Positions 1 to 7,500 of a DNA stretch of 21,454 bases are shown here, one piece after another (the first letter of the stretch is position 1; every line of letters starts with the position of its first letter). The stretch is from JBASEY01 sp049652745. Its GTDB lineage: Bacteria > CSSED10-310. Under the pieces are notes generated by a model that worked only from the letters and a program-made list of their open reading frames with translations, searched no databases and was not told where the DNA came from. The stretch is taken from contig JBASEY010000031.1 of NCBI GenBank assembly GCA_049652745.1, forward strand, positions 1 through 21,454, written 5' to 3'. The position numbers and the translations under genes are program-made.

Positions 1-1
1 T

Positions 2-463
2 GATCGATGGCAGAAATACAAATGGGGCGCAGAGTTGATAATTAAAAGCGATGAATATCACCAGGGACAAAAATCTCTTGTGCGCTGGCACATACTTCCC
101 AGAGTTCATGACAAGGATTGGGATGAAGCTTTTCCGATTATTATGCATTATTATAATAATTCTGACGATCTTTGGATAAGAGGTTACGTGGTGGGAGATA
201 TTTTAGAAAGGAACTCGGTTGATGATCTTCATCGGTTGTCGTATCTTTTGACATCTGAAGATCCAGCGGATGGTTTCGCAATTGCCCGCCTTTTGCGTAA
301 ATATGCAGAAATTGGCACAGAAGAACACCTACCCAAATTATGGCAAGCGCTTAATTTCTGGAAAGAAAAAGGCAAAATCGGCGAAGGTAATCTTTACGAA
401 AAAGCAATTCACGCCATTGAACAGCGTTTTGGTATAGGGTCAGCAGAGGACAAGGATTCATAG
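2..463 (+). CDS. 3' part of an unrecognised helical protein (5' end outside window)
   Basis: The reading frame is already open at base 2 and runs to a TAG at 461-463, so this is the C-terminal end of a larger gene; the TTG at 35 is only an internal possible start. The visible 153 residues are charged, rich in Trp, Leu, Glu and Lys, and read as a run of amphipathic helices (for example around the segments beginning WDEAFPIIMHYY and DDLHRLSYLL). That pattern would fit HEAT-like helical repeats, but I do not recognise a family. No membrane segment or catalytic motif is visible. A repeat-rich stretch follows directly after the stop. That the frame is coding is well supported by its length and composition; the function is unknown. 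Confidence 0.7.
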   Translation, partial: DRWQKYKWGAELIIKSDEYHQGQKSLVRWHILPRVHDKDWDEAFPIIMHYYNNSDDLWIRGYVVGDILERNSVDDLHRLSYLLTSEDPADGFAIARLLRKYAEIGTEEHLPKLWQALNFWKEKGKIGEGNLYEKAIHAIEQRFGIGSAEDKDS

Positions 464-480
464 GATACACTGGTGCGCTA

Positions 481-520
481 TCTCCAATATCCATTGTCCA
501 ATAACCAATTTCCAAGTGTT
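481..520. repeat. CCAATA-type interspersed repeat unit, copy 1
   Basis: A short AT-rich unit built on the words CCAATAT, CCATTGTCC and AATAACCAATTTCC. Recognisable copies recur at about 1384-1420 and 7936-7978, each time next to a toxin-antitoxin or defence gene. It begins shortly after the stop of the first gene. Together with the two repeats that follow it fills the 464-834 gap, in which I see no gene. Confidence 0.7.
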
Positions 521-570
521 AGACTATGGGAGCGAGGAGCTGGGAGAACCGCTCTCACAGAACGCTTCTT

Positions 571-674
571 TGTCTGAACACGATTACAGGATTTAAGGAT
601 TGACAGGATTAGTCTTTTCTTTCTCGGAATCTAATCCTGCCCATCTTTGTAATCTTTGAAATCGAGTTCAAACA
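571..674. repeat. 104-bp inverted-repeat element, left copy
   Basis: The element begins TGTCTGAACACGATT and ends with a nearly complementary AATCGAGTTCAAACA, so the two ends pair with two mismatches. The interior (AGGATT-rich left arm, TAATCCTG-rich right arm) also pairs imperfectly, so the whole unit can fold as a long hairpin. A copy of exactly the same length lies at 19460-19563; by eye about 11 of 104 positions differ. No ORF lies inside. It looks like a non-autonomous MITE-like or REP-like element, but no transposase partner is seen here. Confidence 0.8.
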
Positions 675-696
675 GTTACCTTCGCTTCAACGTTCA

Positions 697-834
697 TTAG
701 CTAGAAACCGGGAACCAGAAATCAGGAACGGCGCTTGCAGAGCACCACTCAGGGCTCAGGATTTAGCACTAAAGCACTCGCAGAACGCTCAACCAGAAAC
801 TAGAAACCGGGGACAGCGCTAGAAAAGTGCTTGC
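697..834. repeat. Mosaic repeat upstream of hicBA
   Basis: A patchwork of the words GAAACCGGGAACCAGAAA, GGAACGGCGCTTGCAGAG, ACTCAGGGCTCAGGA, CACTAAAGCACTCGCAGA and ACCAGAAACTAGAAACC. The same words recur at 1384-1615, 7936-8109 and 19668-19740. Positions 725-752 are nearly repeated at 2637-2665, where they interrupt an abiEii gene. There is no coding potential. Confidence 0.75.
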
Positions 835-863
835 TTTACGGTTTTAGTTGACAGGGGTATAAT
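835..863 (+). promoter_or_regulatory. sigma70-type promoter for hicBA
   Basis: A -35 box TTTACG at 835-840, a 17-nt spacer and a perfect -10 TATAAT at 858-863. The hicB start follows 32 nt downstream, with a GGAG-type ribosome binding site at about 882-886. The same promoter (TTTACA-17-TATAAT) sits at 8110-8138 ahead of the broken hicB copy, and this conservation across diverged copies supports it being functional. Confidence 0.75.
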
Positions 864-895
864 ATTAGTTAAGAGAGTCGGCAGGAGATAAGCAC

Positions 896-1120
896 ATGAA
901 AAGTATAAAAATAATCGTTGAGAAGCATCCTGATGTATATATTGCGTATCCTCTTGGTTTAAAGGGAGTAGTTATTGGTCAAGGAGATACATACGAAGCG
1001 GCTTTAGAGGATGTAAAATCTGCGATACAATTTCATCTGGAGACATTTGGGACAGAATCTTTGGAAATAGAACCGCCCATTCTGGAAGCATTCGTTGCTG
1101 AGACAAGGATTGCCATTTAA
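896..1120 (+). CDS. hicB: HicB-family antitoxin
   Basis: This 74-residue protein has the small HicB fold signature: an N-terminal strand MKSIKIIVEKHPDVYIAYPL, then GVVIGQGDTYEAALEDVKSAIQFHLETFG, the usual GxGxTxEEAL-like turn followed by a helix. HicB proteins bind and silence the partner HicA RNase and usually repress their own operon. This one is short and has no obvious C-terminal HTH or ribbon-helix-helix extension, so DNA binding is not evident. Its TAA stop overlaps the ATG of the next gene by one base, showing translational coupling. Start choice: ATG at 896, about 10 nt after GGAG. A frameshifted relative of this gene lies at 8171. The family call is firm; activity is inferred. Confidence 0.9.
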   Translation: MKSIKIIVEKHPDVYIAYPLGLKGVVIGQGDTYEAALEDVKSAIQFHLETFGTESLEIEPPILEAFVAETRIAI

Positions 1121-1356
1121 TGTCCAAGTTTCCGGTTGACGCGCCTATTCGGAAAGTAATTTCGACCTTAGAGCGCCTAGGGTTCAGACTGGTAAGGGAA
1201 GGTTCTCACATGTCAATGCTCAGAGAAAACCCGGATGGGACAAAAACCCCTTTGACGATTCCAAACCATCCTACTATCAAAAAGTCGACTTTACGCACCA
1301 TCCTGACCCAATGCGGGATTTCACGTGAAGCTTTTCTTAAATTATATGAAGACTAA
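1120..1356 (+). CDS. hicA: HicA-family mRNA interferase toxin
   Basis: This 78-residue protein matches the HicA double-stranded-RNA-binding fold: an N-terminal helix (VISTLERLGFRLVRE), then G28-S29-H30 with the catalytic histidine, a strand with SMLRE, the TIPNHPTIKKSTLRTIL segment and a terminal helix. HicA cleaves mRNA independently of ribosomes; HicB neutralises it. It overlaps hicB by one base in an antitoxin-first operon, the less common but well-known HicBA order. All family landmarks are intact, so the toxin is probably active. The RNA targets cannot be read from sequence. Confidence 0.9.
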   Translation: MSKFPVDAPIRKVISTLERLGFRLVREGSHMSMLRENPDGTKTPLTIPNHPTIKKSTLRTILTQCGISREAFLKLYED

Positions 1357-1383
1357 CTTTTTGAAAAAGAAGTCATTCAAGAT

Positions 1384-1615
1384 CAATATCCAATGTCCAA
1401 TAACCAATTTCCGAGTGGTGGAACTCAGTGTCTAAAGCGTACTAGTTTTCGTAAGAAAACTTACATACCAAAATCAACTGAAAATCCTCAAACTCAGCAC
1501 TCAGGACTCAGCACTAAAGCGCTCGCAGATCGCTCAACTAGAAACCCAGAACCAGAAACCGCGCTCGAAGAGCGCTCCGCAGGCGCGGAATGCTGCTCGT
1601 AGAGTGCCCGCTTTA
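1384..1615. repeat. Mosaic interspersed repeat, second and longest copy
   Basis: Fills the gap between hicA and the first abiE operon. In order: the CCAATA-type unit (1384-1420); a small hairpin AGTTTTC-GTAA-GAAAACT (about 1444-1461); ACTCAG-rich words; CCAGAAACC-rich words; and a degenerate copy (1572-1593) of the GCATTCCGC hairpin that is perfect at 19700-19721. The same order is found at 7936-8109. The open frame 1393-1602 lies wholly inside the repeat and is not a gene. Confidence 0.75.
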
Positions 1616-1668
1616 TTTTTATGGAAAGCTGGTTTTGATCCTAATTTTGCCTGTCATTTGCCAAAACG

Positions 1669-1681
1669 ACCACAAAGTGGT
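1669..1681. promoter_or_regulatory. Palindromic operator candidate of the first abiE operon
   Basis: ACCAC-AAA-GTGGT forms a perfect 5-bp inverted repeat ending 26 bases before the antitoxin ATG and just before the GGAGG ribosome binding site. Known AbiEi antitoxins repress their own operon by binding inverted repeats near the promoter, so this is a natural candidate, but no clear -35/-10 pair is visible around it. Confidence 0.4.
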
Positions 1682-1707
1682 ATTTTCACCAAATAGGAGG
1701 CAAGAGT

Positions 1708-2493
1708 ATGTCTGCGGTTGCCAAATACATCGACGGGCTTCTTGAAAAAGGTCAACACCATTTCACAACAGAAGAAGTGGTCCGGGCTTTGGGTATCAGA
1801 CGAAGCGCTATCTCACGAGCTCTCAAACGACTGATGGTCAAAGGCGAATTGGCTTCACCCCAGCGTGGATTCTATATGGTAGTTCCACCTGAATACAAAA
1901 TACTTGGCTGCCTACCTCCTGAACAATTCATCCCTCAACTGATGGAAAAAACAGGTGATAGTTACCATGTGGGACTTTTAAGCGCTGCCCAGTTCCATGG
2001 AGCCGCTCATCATAAACCACAGCGATTTCAAGTAATGGTCGGCAAACCTCGCGCATCTATAGAATGTGGTCGAATTCGTGTGGATTTCTTCGTTCGGAAG
2101 GACATTGATCATGTATCAACGGTTTCCAAAAATACACCCAGGGGAATTGTGCGGATATCATCCCCGGAGGCAACCGCATTTGAACTGGTTGGCTATGCCA
2201 AACACGCCGGAGGTCTTGGCACAGTCGCAACTGTTCTGATGGAGCTGGCTGAGGTCATCGATTCCCATCGACTTGCTGAAGAGGCGATTAAATGCCCTCT
2301 GACCTGGTCTCAGAGATTGGGTTTTTTATTGGAGAGTTTAGGAGCCGATACTAATGCTGAGGCACTGTTGCCGCGTGTTCAAAAGTATGCCGGACGTGTG
2401 GCTCCGCTCGATGCATCTCTGCCGCGAACAGGAAGTCAACGCTCCAAACGCTGGCTCATTGCCATCAATACCGATGTGGAGGCCGACTATTGA
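1708..2493 (+). CDS. AbiEi-family antitoxin / transcriptional regulator (first AbiE operon)
   Basis: This 261-residue protein has the AbiEi layout. An N-terminal winged helix (residues 15-60, TTEEVVRALGIRRSAISRAL followed by KGELASPQRGFYMVVPPEY) is followed by the larger C-terminal antitoxin domain containing the VGLLSAAQFHGAAHHKPQRF and SPEATAFELVGYAKHAGG segments. The family represses its operon and counteracts an AbiEii nucleotidyltransferase toxin (type IV toxin-antitoxin, often phage defence). The start is well fixed: ATG at 1708 with GGAGG 7 nt upstream. The TGA overlaps the following toxin start (TTGA), but that toxin is truncated, so this antitoxin has lost its cognate partner in cis. 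It could now act only as a regulator, or as an anti-toxin against the neighbouring system or one elsewhere. Confidence 0.85.
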   Translation: MSAVAKYIDGLLEKGQHHFTTEEVVRALGIRRSAISRALKRLMVKGELASPQRGFYMVVPPEYKILGCLPPEQFIPQLMEKTGDSYHVGLLSAAQFHGAAHHKPQRFQVMVGKPRASIECGRIRVDFFVRKDIDHVSTVSKNTPRGIVRISSPEATAFELVGYAKHAGGLGTVATVLMELAEVIDSHRLAEEAIKCPLTWSQRLGFLLESLGADTNAEALLPRVQKYAGRVAPLDASLPRTGSQRSKRWLIAINTDVEADY

Positions 2494-2678
2494 TCCCGAT
2501 CGATTTCATCACGGAGTGGCGACAGGTCGCACCTTGGCCTTCCAATGAACAGGTCGAGCAGGATTTGATCATCAGCCGAGCTATTGTAGAAATATTTAAT
2601 CAAGAACAACTATCAAAACGACTGGCATGGCGAGGAGGAACGGCGCTCGCAGAGTTCCTACTCAGTCTTCCGGCTTGA
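2490..2678 (+). pseudogene. Truncated AbiEii toxin
   Basis: The 62-residue frame starts TTG, overlapping the antitoxin stop by 4 nt. Its first 53 residues are a typical AbiEii N-terminus: FITEWRQVAPW, EQVEQDLIISRAIVEIF and WRGGTAL (G49-G50-T51-A52-L53). At that point family members continue with the nucleotidyltransferase D-x-D motif, but here the frame enters a repeat scar (2637-2665) and ends in nine unrelated codons. The catalytic aspartates and the rest of a roughly 280-300 residue protein are missing, so the toxin must be inactive. The break falls exactly where toxin codons and repeat share the bases GGAACGGCGCT, which points to recombination at microhomology. Confidence 0.85.
2637..2665. 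repeat. 29-bp repeat scar at the junction of two AbiE operons
   Basis: Nearly the same word as 725-752 in the repeat ahead of hicBA: GGAACGGCGCT, one mismatch, GCAGAG, a variable 4-5 nt, ACTCAG. It terminates the plus-strand abiEii remnant and also contains the stop codon of the convergent, intact toxin (TGA read on the minus strand at 2662-2664). It therefore marks a recombination joint. Confidence 0.75.
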
Positions 2679-3579
2679 ATTTATCAGACGTTTCCTGAGA
2701 GATATGCAACGTAGGAGTTGTTTTTATTTGATTGGCTGCGACAATCGGCGCAAGAAACTTTCTAACAACTGATATGATTTCACGGAATGATTCCGGAACT
2801 TGGTCAAGACGAAGCCGTTTCCGGAAAGCTATCCACTGCATCTGTTTGGCATCTGCGAATCTTTCGTTAAAAGCATCCAAGTCGTCAGGAATAGTGGTGC
2901 CTCTTCTCTGGAAGGTCAACCGGACAGCCTCGGCCAGTTTTACGCTATCGAACTCGAACTGCCTAGAAAGCAGCCAAATATCATAAAAATCCTTCATCCG
3001 ACTGTTCAGATCACCACGTTTCACCATGGTTTCAAATTTTTCGGCAATCAGACTGTCGCGAGTGTAACCGAGAAAACTTGGTGAGGGATCGTCAAGCATG
3101 GTCGGCAAATTTGAATCTACCGGACCAGGATGAACAATATCTCCAAATCCAACATCGACCTGCATATTGATTTTCGCTGATCCTAGATAACAGACAAATG
3201 TAACTCTGATTCCCACATATTCAGCATCTTCTATGATACTTTCTGAACCAATTGACTCCTGTTCAAATCTCAGTCCGTCAGGTTCAACTTCGCACACCAT
3301 GATTTCACGAATTTGTTGTACGATTATGGCTCCATTGTTACTTGTGATTCCAAGCATATCGATATCTTTGGTCGAGCGAAATTCTGCCGCTTCCCATACT
3401 CTTAACATCAATGCGCCCTTCAATATAAATTTATCTCTGTGTACTGACCGTGATAGCCTATACAGAAAACGCTCCATGGCATAATATTGAAGCAATTCAT
3501 TAAATGGTCTGTTTTCGATCCGAGCGCGATTTAGAAGGCGCTGCCGTACAGATGCCTGAACATTCTTAAGCGGTTTCAT
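2662..3579 (-). CDS. AbiEii-family nucleotidyltransferase toxin (second AbiE operon)
   Basis: This 305-residue protein has the nucleotidyltransferase landmarks of the AbiEii/AbiGii family: KGALMLRVW (54-62) leading to the metal-binding pair D72-I-D74 within STKDIDML, a third acidic strand VDVGFGD (141-147), and the helical motif AEKFETMVKRGDLNSRMKDFYD (179-200) with the conserved Lys, Arg and Asp. Such toxins transfer nucleotides, in studied members to tRNA acceptor ends, and cause reversible growth arrest. It overlaps the antitoxin by ATGA (4 nt), the usual AbiE coupling. Length and motifs look intact. The last residues abut the repeat scar, so the extreme C-terminus may have been altered. 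The gene converges on the broken abiE operon. Confidence 0.87.
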   Translation of the reverse strand: MKPLKNVQASVRQRLLNRARIENRPFNELLQYYAMERFLYRLSRSVHRDKFILKGALMLRVWEAAEFRSTKDIDMLGITSNNGAIIVQQIREIMVCEVEPDGLRFEQESIGSESIIEDAEYVGIRVTFVCYLGSAKINMQVDVGFGDIVHPGPVDSNLPTMLDDPSPSFLGYTRDSLIAEKFETMVKRGDLNSRMKDFYDIWLLSRQFEFDSVKLAEAVRLTFQRRGTTIPDDLDAFNERFADAKQMQWIAFRKRLRLDQVPESFREIISVVRKFLAPIVAANQIKTTPTLHISQETSDKFKPED

Positions 3580-4169
3580 AGAATAGCTTCCAGATATGGG
3601 CGCATAACTTTCGCCACCCGATTGATTTTGGCGTATTCGAGAATCTCGTTAATTTTAGATTTCTTCCTTGATTTATAGAGCTTCAGAGCTTCAAGAACTA
3701 CGTCAATACCGACTTTGTGACGAAATTTGAAACAGTCGGCAAGTGTTTTTTCGGGACTGTAAATTTTCATTTTCACATTGTCAATTAGATGCTCTTCAAT
3801 CCCACATCTGTATGCTTTGTCTGAAAACCGATAAACAATCAACGGTGGATAAGCCATTGCAGGTGCGTATGAATCTCTAAGAATTGCAATGGAAACATTA
3901 TTAGGAATTTGAGTTGTGATGTCATGAAAAGCCAGCGCAGAAACAAGACAAATAACAGCATTGGGAAAACGCAGACCGACTGTTACCAGATCAGGATTGC
4001 CAATAGGCGGCATATCCGCCAGTCGATATATTCCTCTACTGACCTGCTCGACAAATCCCTCCTCCTTCAGTTTATAGAGCATGTAGCGCGTGATCCCATG
4101 CTCCAGCGCTTCGCTCATCCGCATCTGACCTCCGCAGGATCGGAATATTTCTTCAGCTTTCTTCCTCAT
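3576..4169 (-). CDS. AbiEi-family antitoxin (second AbiE operon)
   Basis: This 197-residue protein has an N-terminal winged helix (SEALEHGITRYMLYKLKEEGFV, then VSRGIYRL, residues 19-50) and the compact AbiEi domain (VICLVSALAFHDITTQIP, IYSPEKTLADCFKFRHKVG). It is the PF13338-like short type of AbiEi, different in sequence and size from the one at 1708. I start it at the ATG 4169 because GGAGG lies 5 nt upstream and a promoter is placed correctly. A GTG at 4196 would add nine residues but has no ribosome binding site and sits only about 10 nt from the predicted transcript start. It overlaps the toxin gene by 4 nt. It should silence that toxin and repress the operon. Confidence 0.85.
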   Translation of the reverse strand: MRKKAEEIFRSCGGQMRMSEALEHGITRYMLYKLKEEGFVEQVSRGIYRLADMPPIGNPDLVTVGLRFPNAVICLVSALAFHDITTQIPNNVSIAILRDSYAPAMAYPPLIVYRFSDKAYRCGIEEHLIDNVKMKIYSPEKTLADCFKFRHKVGIDVVLEALKLYKSRKKSKINEILEYAKINRVAKVMRPYLEAIL

Positions 4170-4212
4170 CAATTCCTCCAGACAAAACCTTCTCACATCT
4201 CAACAACTGAGG

Positions 4213-4243
4213 ATAATATGTCTGATTTGTTCCTAAAAGTCAA
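4213..4243 (-). promoter_or_regulatory. Candidate promoter of the second abiE operon
   Basis: On the minus strand a -35 box TTGACT (4238-4243) and a -10 box TATTAT (4213-4218) are separated by 19 nt. The spacing is wider than ideal but both boxes are 5/6 matches. The transcript start would fall near 4206, leaving a leader of about 37 nt before ATG 4169. Confidence 0.45.
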
Positions 4244-4391
4244 GAAACATTAAAAGGCGGAAATACAGGTTTTGAAATGAAATCAGCGCTCGAATACTTA
4301 TTTAAATGCATATCGAGTCGCTCACCGTAATGACAATCGATAATTGAGCCCTTTCTTTTTACGCTTCTGCTTCAAGTTCGATACCACTTAG

Positions 4392-4490
4392 GAGCGCCGG
4401 GCAGACATTGATCGGTTCTATGTGTCGGACGGCACGTCGAGCGTCGGAAATGTCGCAACAACCACTGCCAAAGCATACGAGTCAAGATGA
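4392..4490 (+). other. Possible 3' gene remnant in an intergenic gap
   Basis: Between the abiE promoter and the end of the nuclease-methylase gene there is no full ORF. One short frame (32 codons, opening after TAG at 4389-4391, ending TGA 4488-4490) reads like the C-terminus of a real protein, with the word RFYVSDGTSSVGNV. It has no start or ribosome binding site and is best read as a fragment left by rearrangement. I do not recognise the family, and chance cannot be excluded. Confidence 0.25.
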
Positions 4491-4504
4491 AGTGATGCGG
4501 CTTG

Positions 4505-7500
4505 TCAGGTAATTGTCAGCAGTTTTTCTTCTATCGATGGGTAAAGAGCGTCAATCTCTTTTTGTAGCGCAATGGTTTGGCCGAGCGCTGTAACGATCCG
4601 GCAGTAAGTCAAGATGTCATCGAGTCCAAGGCGTTGTTCCCGGCGATCCTTGAGCCACTTCTCGCAGACCTGGTAACCGCCGATCTGGTAATTCCAGACC
4701 TCCGCCGGCACTGGCGCGAAGTATTTTTCCGCGTTGATATAAACACGTTCCTCTTCCGTATTGTACCTCAATCCCGTTGTCCGGCCTTTTTCAATGCGGC
4801 TGTCACCTTCTCCTTCGAATCGGCAAGCAGGCGTATTGAGATCGGGCGACTTGAGCAGATGCAAAGCCACGAGCTTTTCACCAATGGCGGCCAGCTTGTT
4901 GAACAGTGCGTAATCAGTCGTGAAGGGGATACGCGGGAAGTCGCTCTTCAGGAACTCGGCATACTTGGTGCGGTATGTTGGGGCGTAGAGAACGGCATAG
5001 ATGTAGTGGAAGATAGCCTCCGGTGTTGGCGCCTGTCCGTAGGCGGTCTTGAGTGCGGAGCATATTGTGGGGTTCAGATTGGGCGTGCGCTCAAATGATT
5101 CATGCCGGGCAAAGATATCGTCTCGGTTGGCGGTTGGGTAGAGATAGAGGGGAAAAGTATATGACTGCACCGTCGATTCCCCGCATTTTGTCTCAACAAT
5201 TTTATCCGAACAAAAAAAGTGATCCATCTTGGGTGATTTATTGCTTCGAGCTGTTATGAGCGCCAGATTTTCACCTGCCAGCATGTGACGCATGACTTCT
5301 GGTCGACCCCAGTCTACCATAAGCGGATGGTAGTAAAGCGAACGCGTGTCAAAAGGTCGGTAGAGGCAAGGAACAACGTTGTCACGCCAGTCTTCAAGCT
5401 TTGCCATGTCTTTACGACGAGCACTTAATTTCCAGCCGCGAGTGTCCTTTAGCTTGTAGGCATGTTTAATGAATTCGTCGCCCAAGCTTGAGTCGCGGAA
5501 CTGATCAATTCGCCGAAGCAGCATGTTTTTGTCGAAGTCTATGACGAACTTATCCCGAGCTGTTACGATCCCGGTGACATTCACATTAAACATATCTCCA
5601 ATAGGAACAAATGCTTGATATTGTTCCATGTCATGCATGTTACGTGGCACAAAAAAATAAAATGGTGACTTTGGTTTTAGCTTTTGCCAATTCGTCCCAG
5701 ATTGGTCATGTAGATCAAGCCAATCATATTTATCTTCACGTGTACCGAACCGCTCTGCATGGCGTACTAAAGCATCGCTTTCTGTATTTTCACCGCGTTT
5801 AATGAAAAAAGCAATGGCAACGCCTTGGCGAATATCGAAGACGTTTTTGTCCGGGCTGCCGTCTGGACAGGTTTCCTTCTTGAGGCTGTTGCCATGCAGG
5901 TTAAGAATGTAGATGTCATCGAAGGTCTTCATGAGACTCTGGCGCATACCACGAAAGGTGGGATTATCGAGATAGCCATGGTTGGTGATAATACCAACCA
6001 AACCGCAACCAACCTGCTCAATTTTCCATTGCGCAAATCGCATAAACTTAACATAGTCGTCCTGTAGCCAGTGCTTTCTTTCGCCGAAATGCTTACCATC
6101 AACATATTTGTAGTCCTCAATCAATCCAATAATCCATTTTCCCATGTTCGTTGAGATACCAGAATAGGGTGGATTACCTAGTATAACGAGAACCGGGGTC
6201 TGCTTTTTGACCACTCCGGCAAGACGGGATTCCTCAGCCAGAGCGGATAAAAAGGGGAAGAGACTCTCCTTCAGTTCTTCCATGTCGAGTGTGTTGGTCA
6301 GGAAAAATGATACCCGTTCGTCATCGGTTAGTTTGTGGCCCAGCTCTTCAAGGAGGAAACTCATCTTGAGATGGCCGACAGCGTAGGGCGCCATCATCAG
6401 CTCGAAAGCATAGAAGTTTTTTAAGATATGCTGGCGGATAAAATCAGCCCGGCCGCCTTTGCCATATTTTGTCTCAAACTCACTGACGGCCAGTTTGGCG
6501 GCATGAGCTATAAAGGTCATGGTGCCGGCAGCCGGATCGAGCAAGGTAACACCTTTTGACGCCAGACCGTCTCGCTTCCCGAAGTCGCTTTTCAGAATGC
6601 CATGGAGTGATCGGACAATATAGCCGACTACTGCCTCCGGGGTATAGTAAACGCCGCGCCGTTCACGCTCGGCGGGATCGTATTGGGCTAGAAAAGTTTC
6701 ATAAAAGTGAACAATCGGATCACTCCCTTTACCCTCGTGGTAGTAACGATCGAGGATACCGGAAGCGTCGGCTACCGCCAGCACCTCGGCTACATCGTCC
6801 ACGCACCAGGCAAGCTGTTCCGGCAGATCGCCAAGGGAGAGAAAACGGAAAAGGTCGCGCAGCACGCCGATAGTGTGCGGAATGCAGTCGAAGGCGGTAC
6901 GACGGTTGAAGTCATCACCTGCCCGGATGCGGGCGGCAAAGAGACCGTAGGTGATGGTTTGGGCGAAAAGGTCGGCAAAGTCTTCAGGCGTCAAGGTACC
7001 GATCAAATAGGTCTGAAACGCTTTATAAAAGCCTGTCAGTACACCGGGCGTATCTTTTTCACTTGCCAGTTGCTGACCGACTACGTCACGCAGGAAGCGG
7101 GTGCGTTTGGCAAGCTCCACCGCCAAAGTCGCTGCCGTAAATGTTTTCGGGAGTGAAAAGTCGAGAAAGCGGTCAAGGAGATCTTTGAGTTCGTCCGGGT
7201 TTTCAACAGGGGGAGCTATACGTAAACTTGTCATCACAAAAGGGCGGGCTATACAGGCGCTTTGCAGCAGATCCCCGTTTCGATAGAGACGAAACTCAAA
7301 AAAATTGGTCAAAATCAGGTTGGGGAAGGTGTTCCGGTATCGTTTGAGTTGTTCGGAATCTTCAATTATGTCGAGACGCTCTTCAGTCGGTTTTTTCGCT
7401 TCTACATAGCCGATCACTCGGTCACGACCGTTCCACAATCGCAAATCAGGATTCCCGGCATCGGTGGGCGTTGGCAAGACAGTTACGCGAACCTGTTTCT

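Noticed and set aside
464..834. Possible CRISPR array because of recurring short words
   Set aside because: Words recur at irregular spacing, differ from copy to copy and have no constant repeat-spacer pattern; no cas genes.
849..863. TTGACA four bases before TATAAT, apparently a consensus -35 box
   Set aside because: A 4-nt spacing cannot form a promoter; the usable -35 is TTTACG at 835-840 with 17-nt spacing, also conserved in the second copy.
1393..1602. Open frame of 69 codons on the plus strand
   Set aside because: It lies entirely in the mosaic repeat and is composed of the repeat words; no ribosome binding site.
4577..5098. 173-codon plus-strand frame, and others such as 6707-7156 and 7262-7639
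   Set aside because: They are antisense to the nuclease-methylase gene, whose motifs are complete; they have no ribosome binding sites and no family features.
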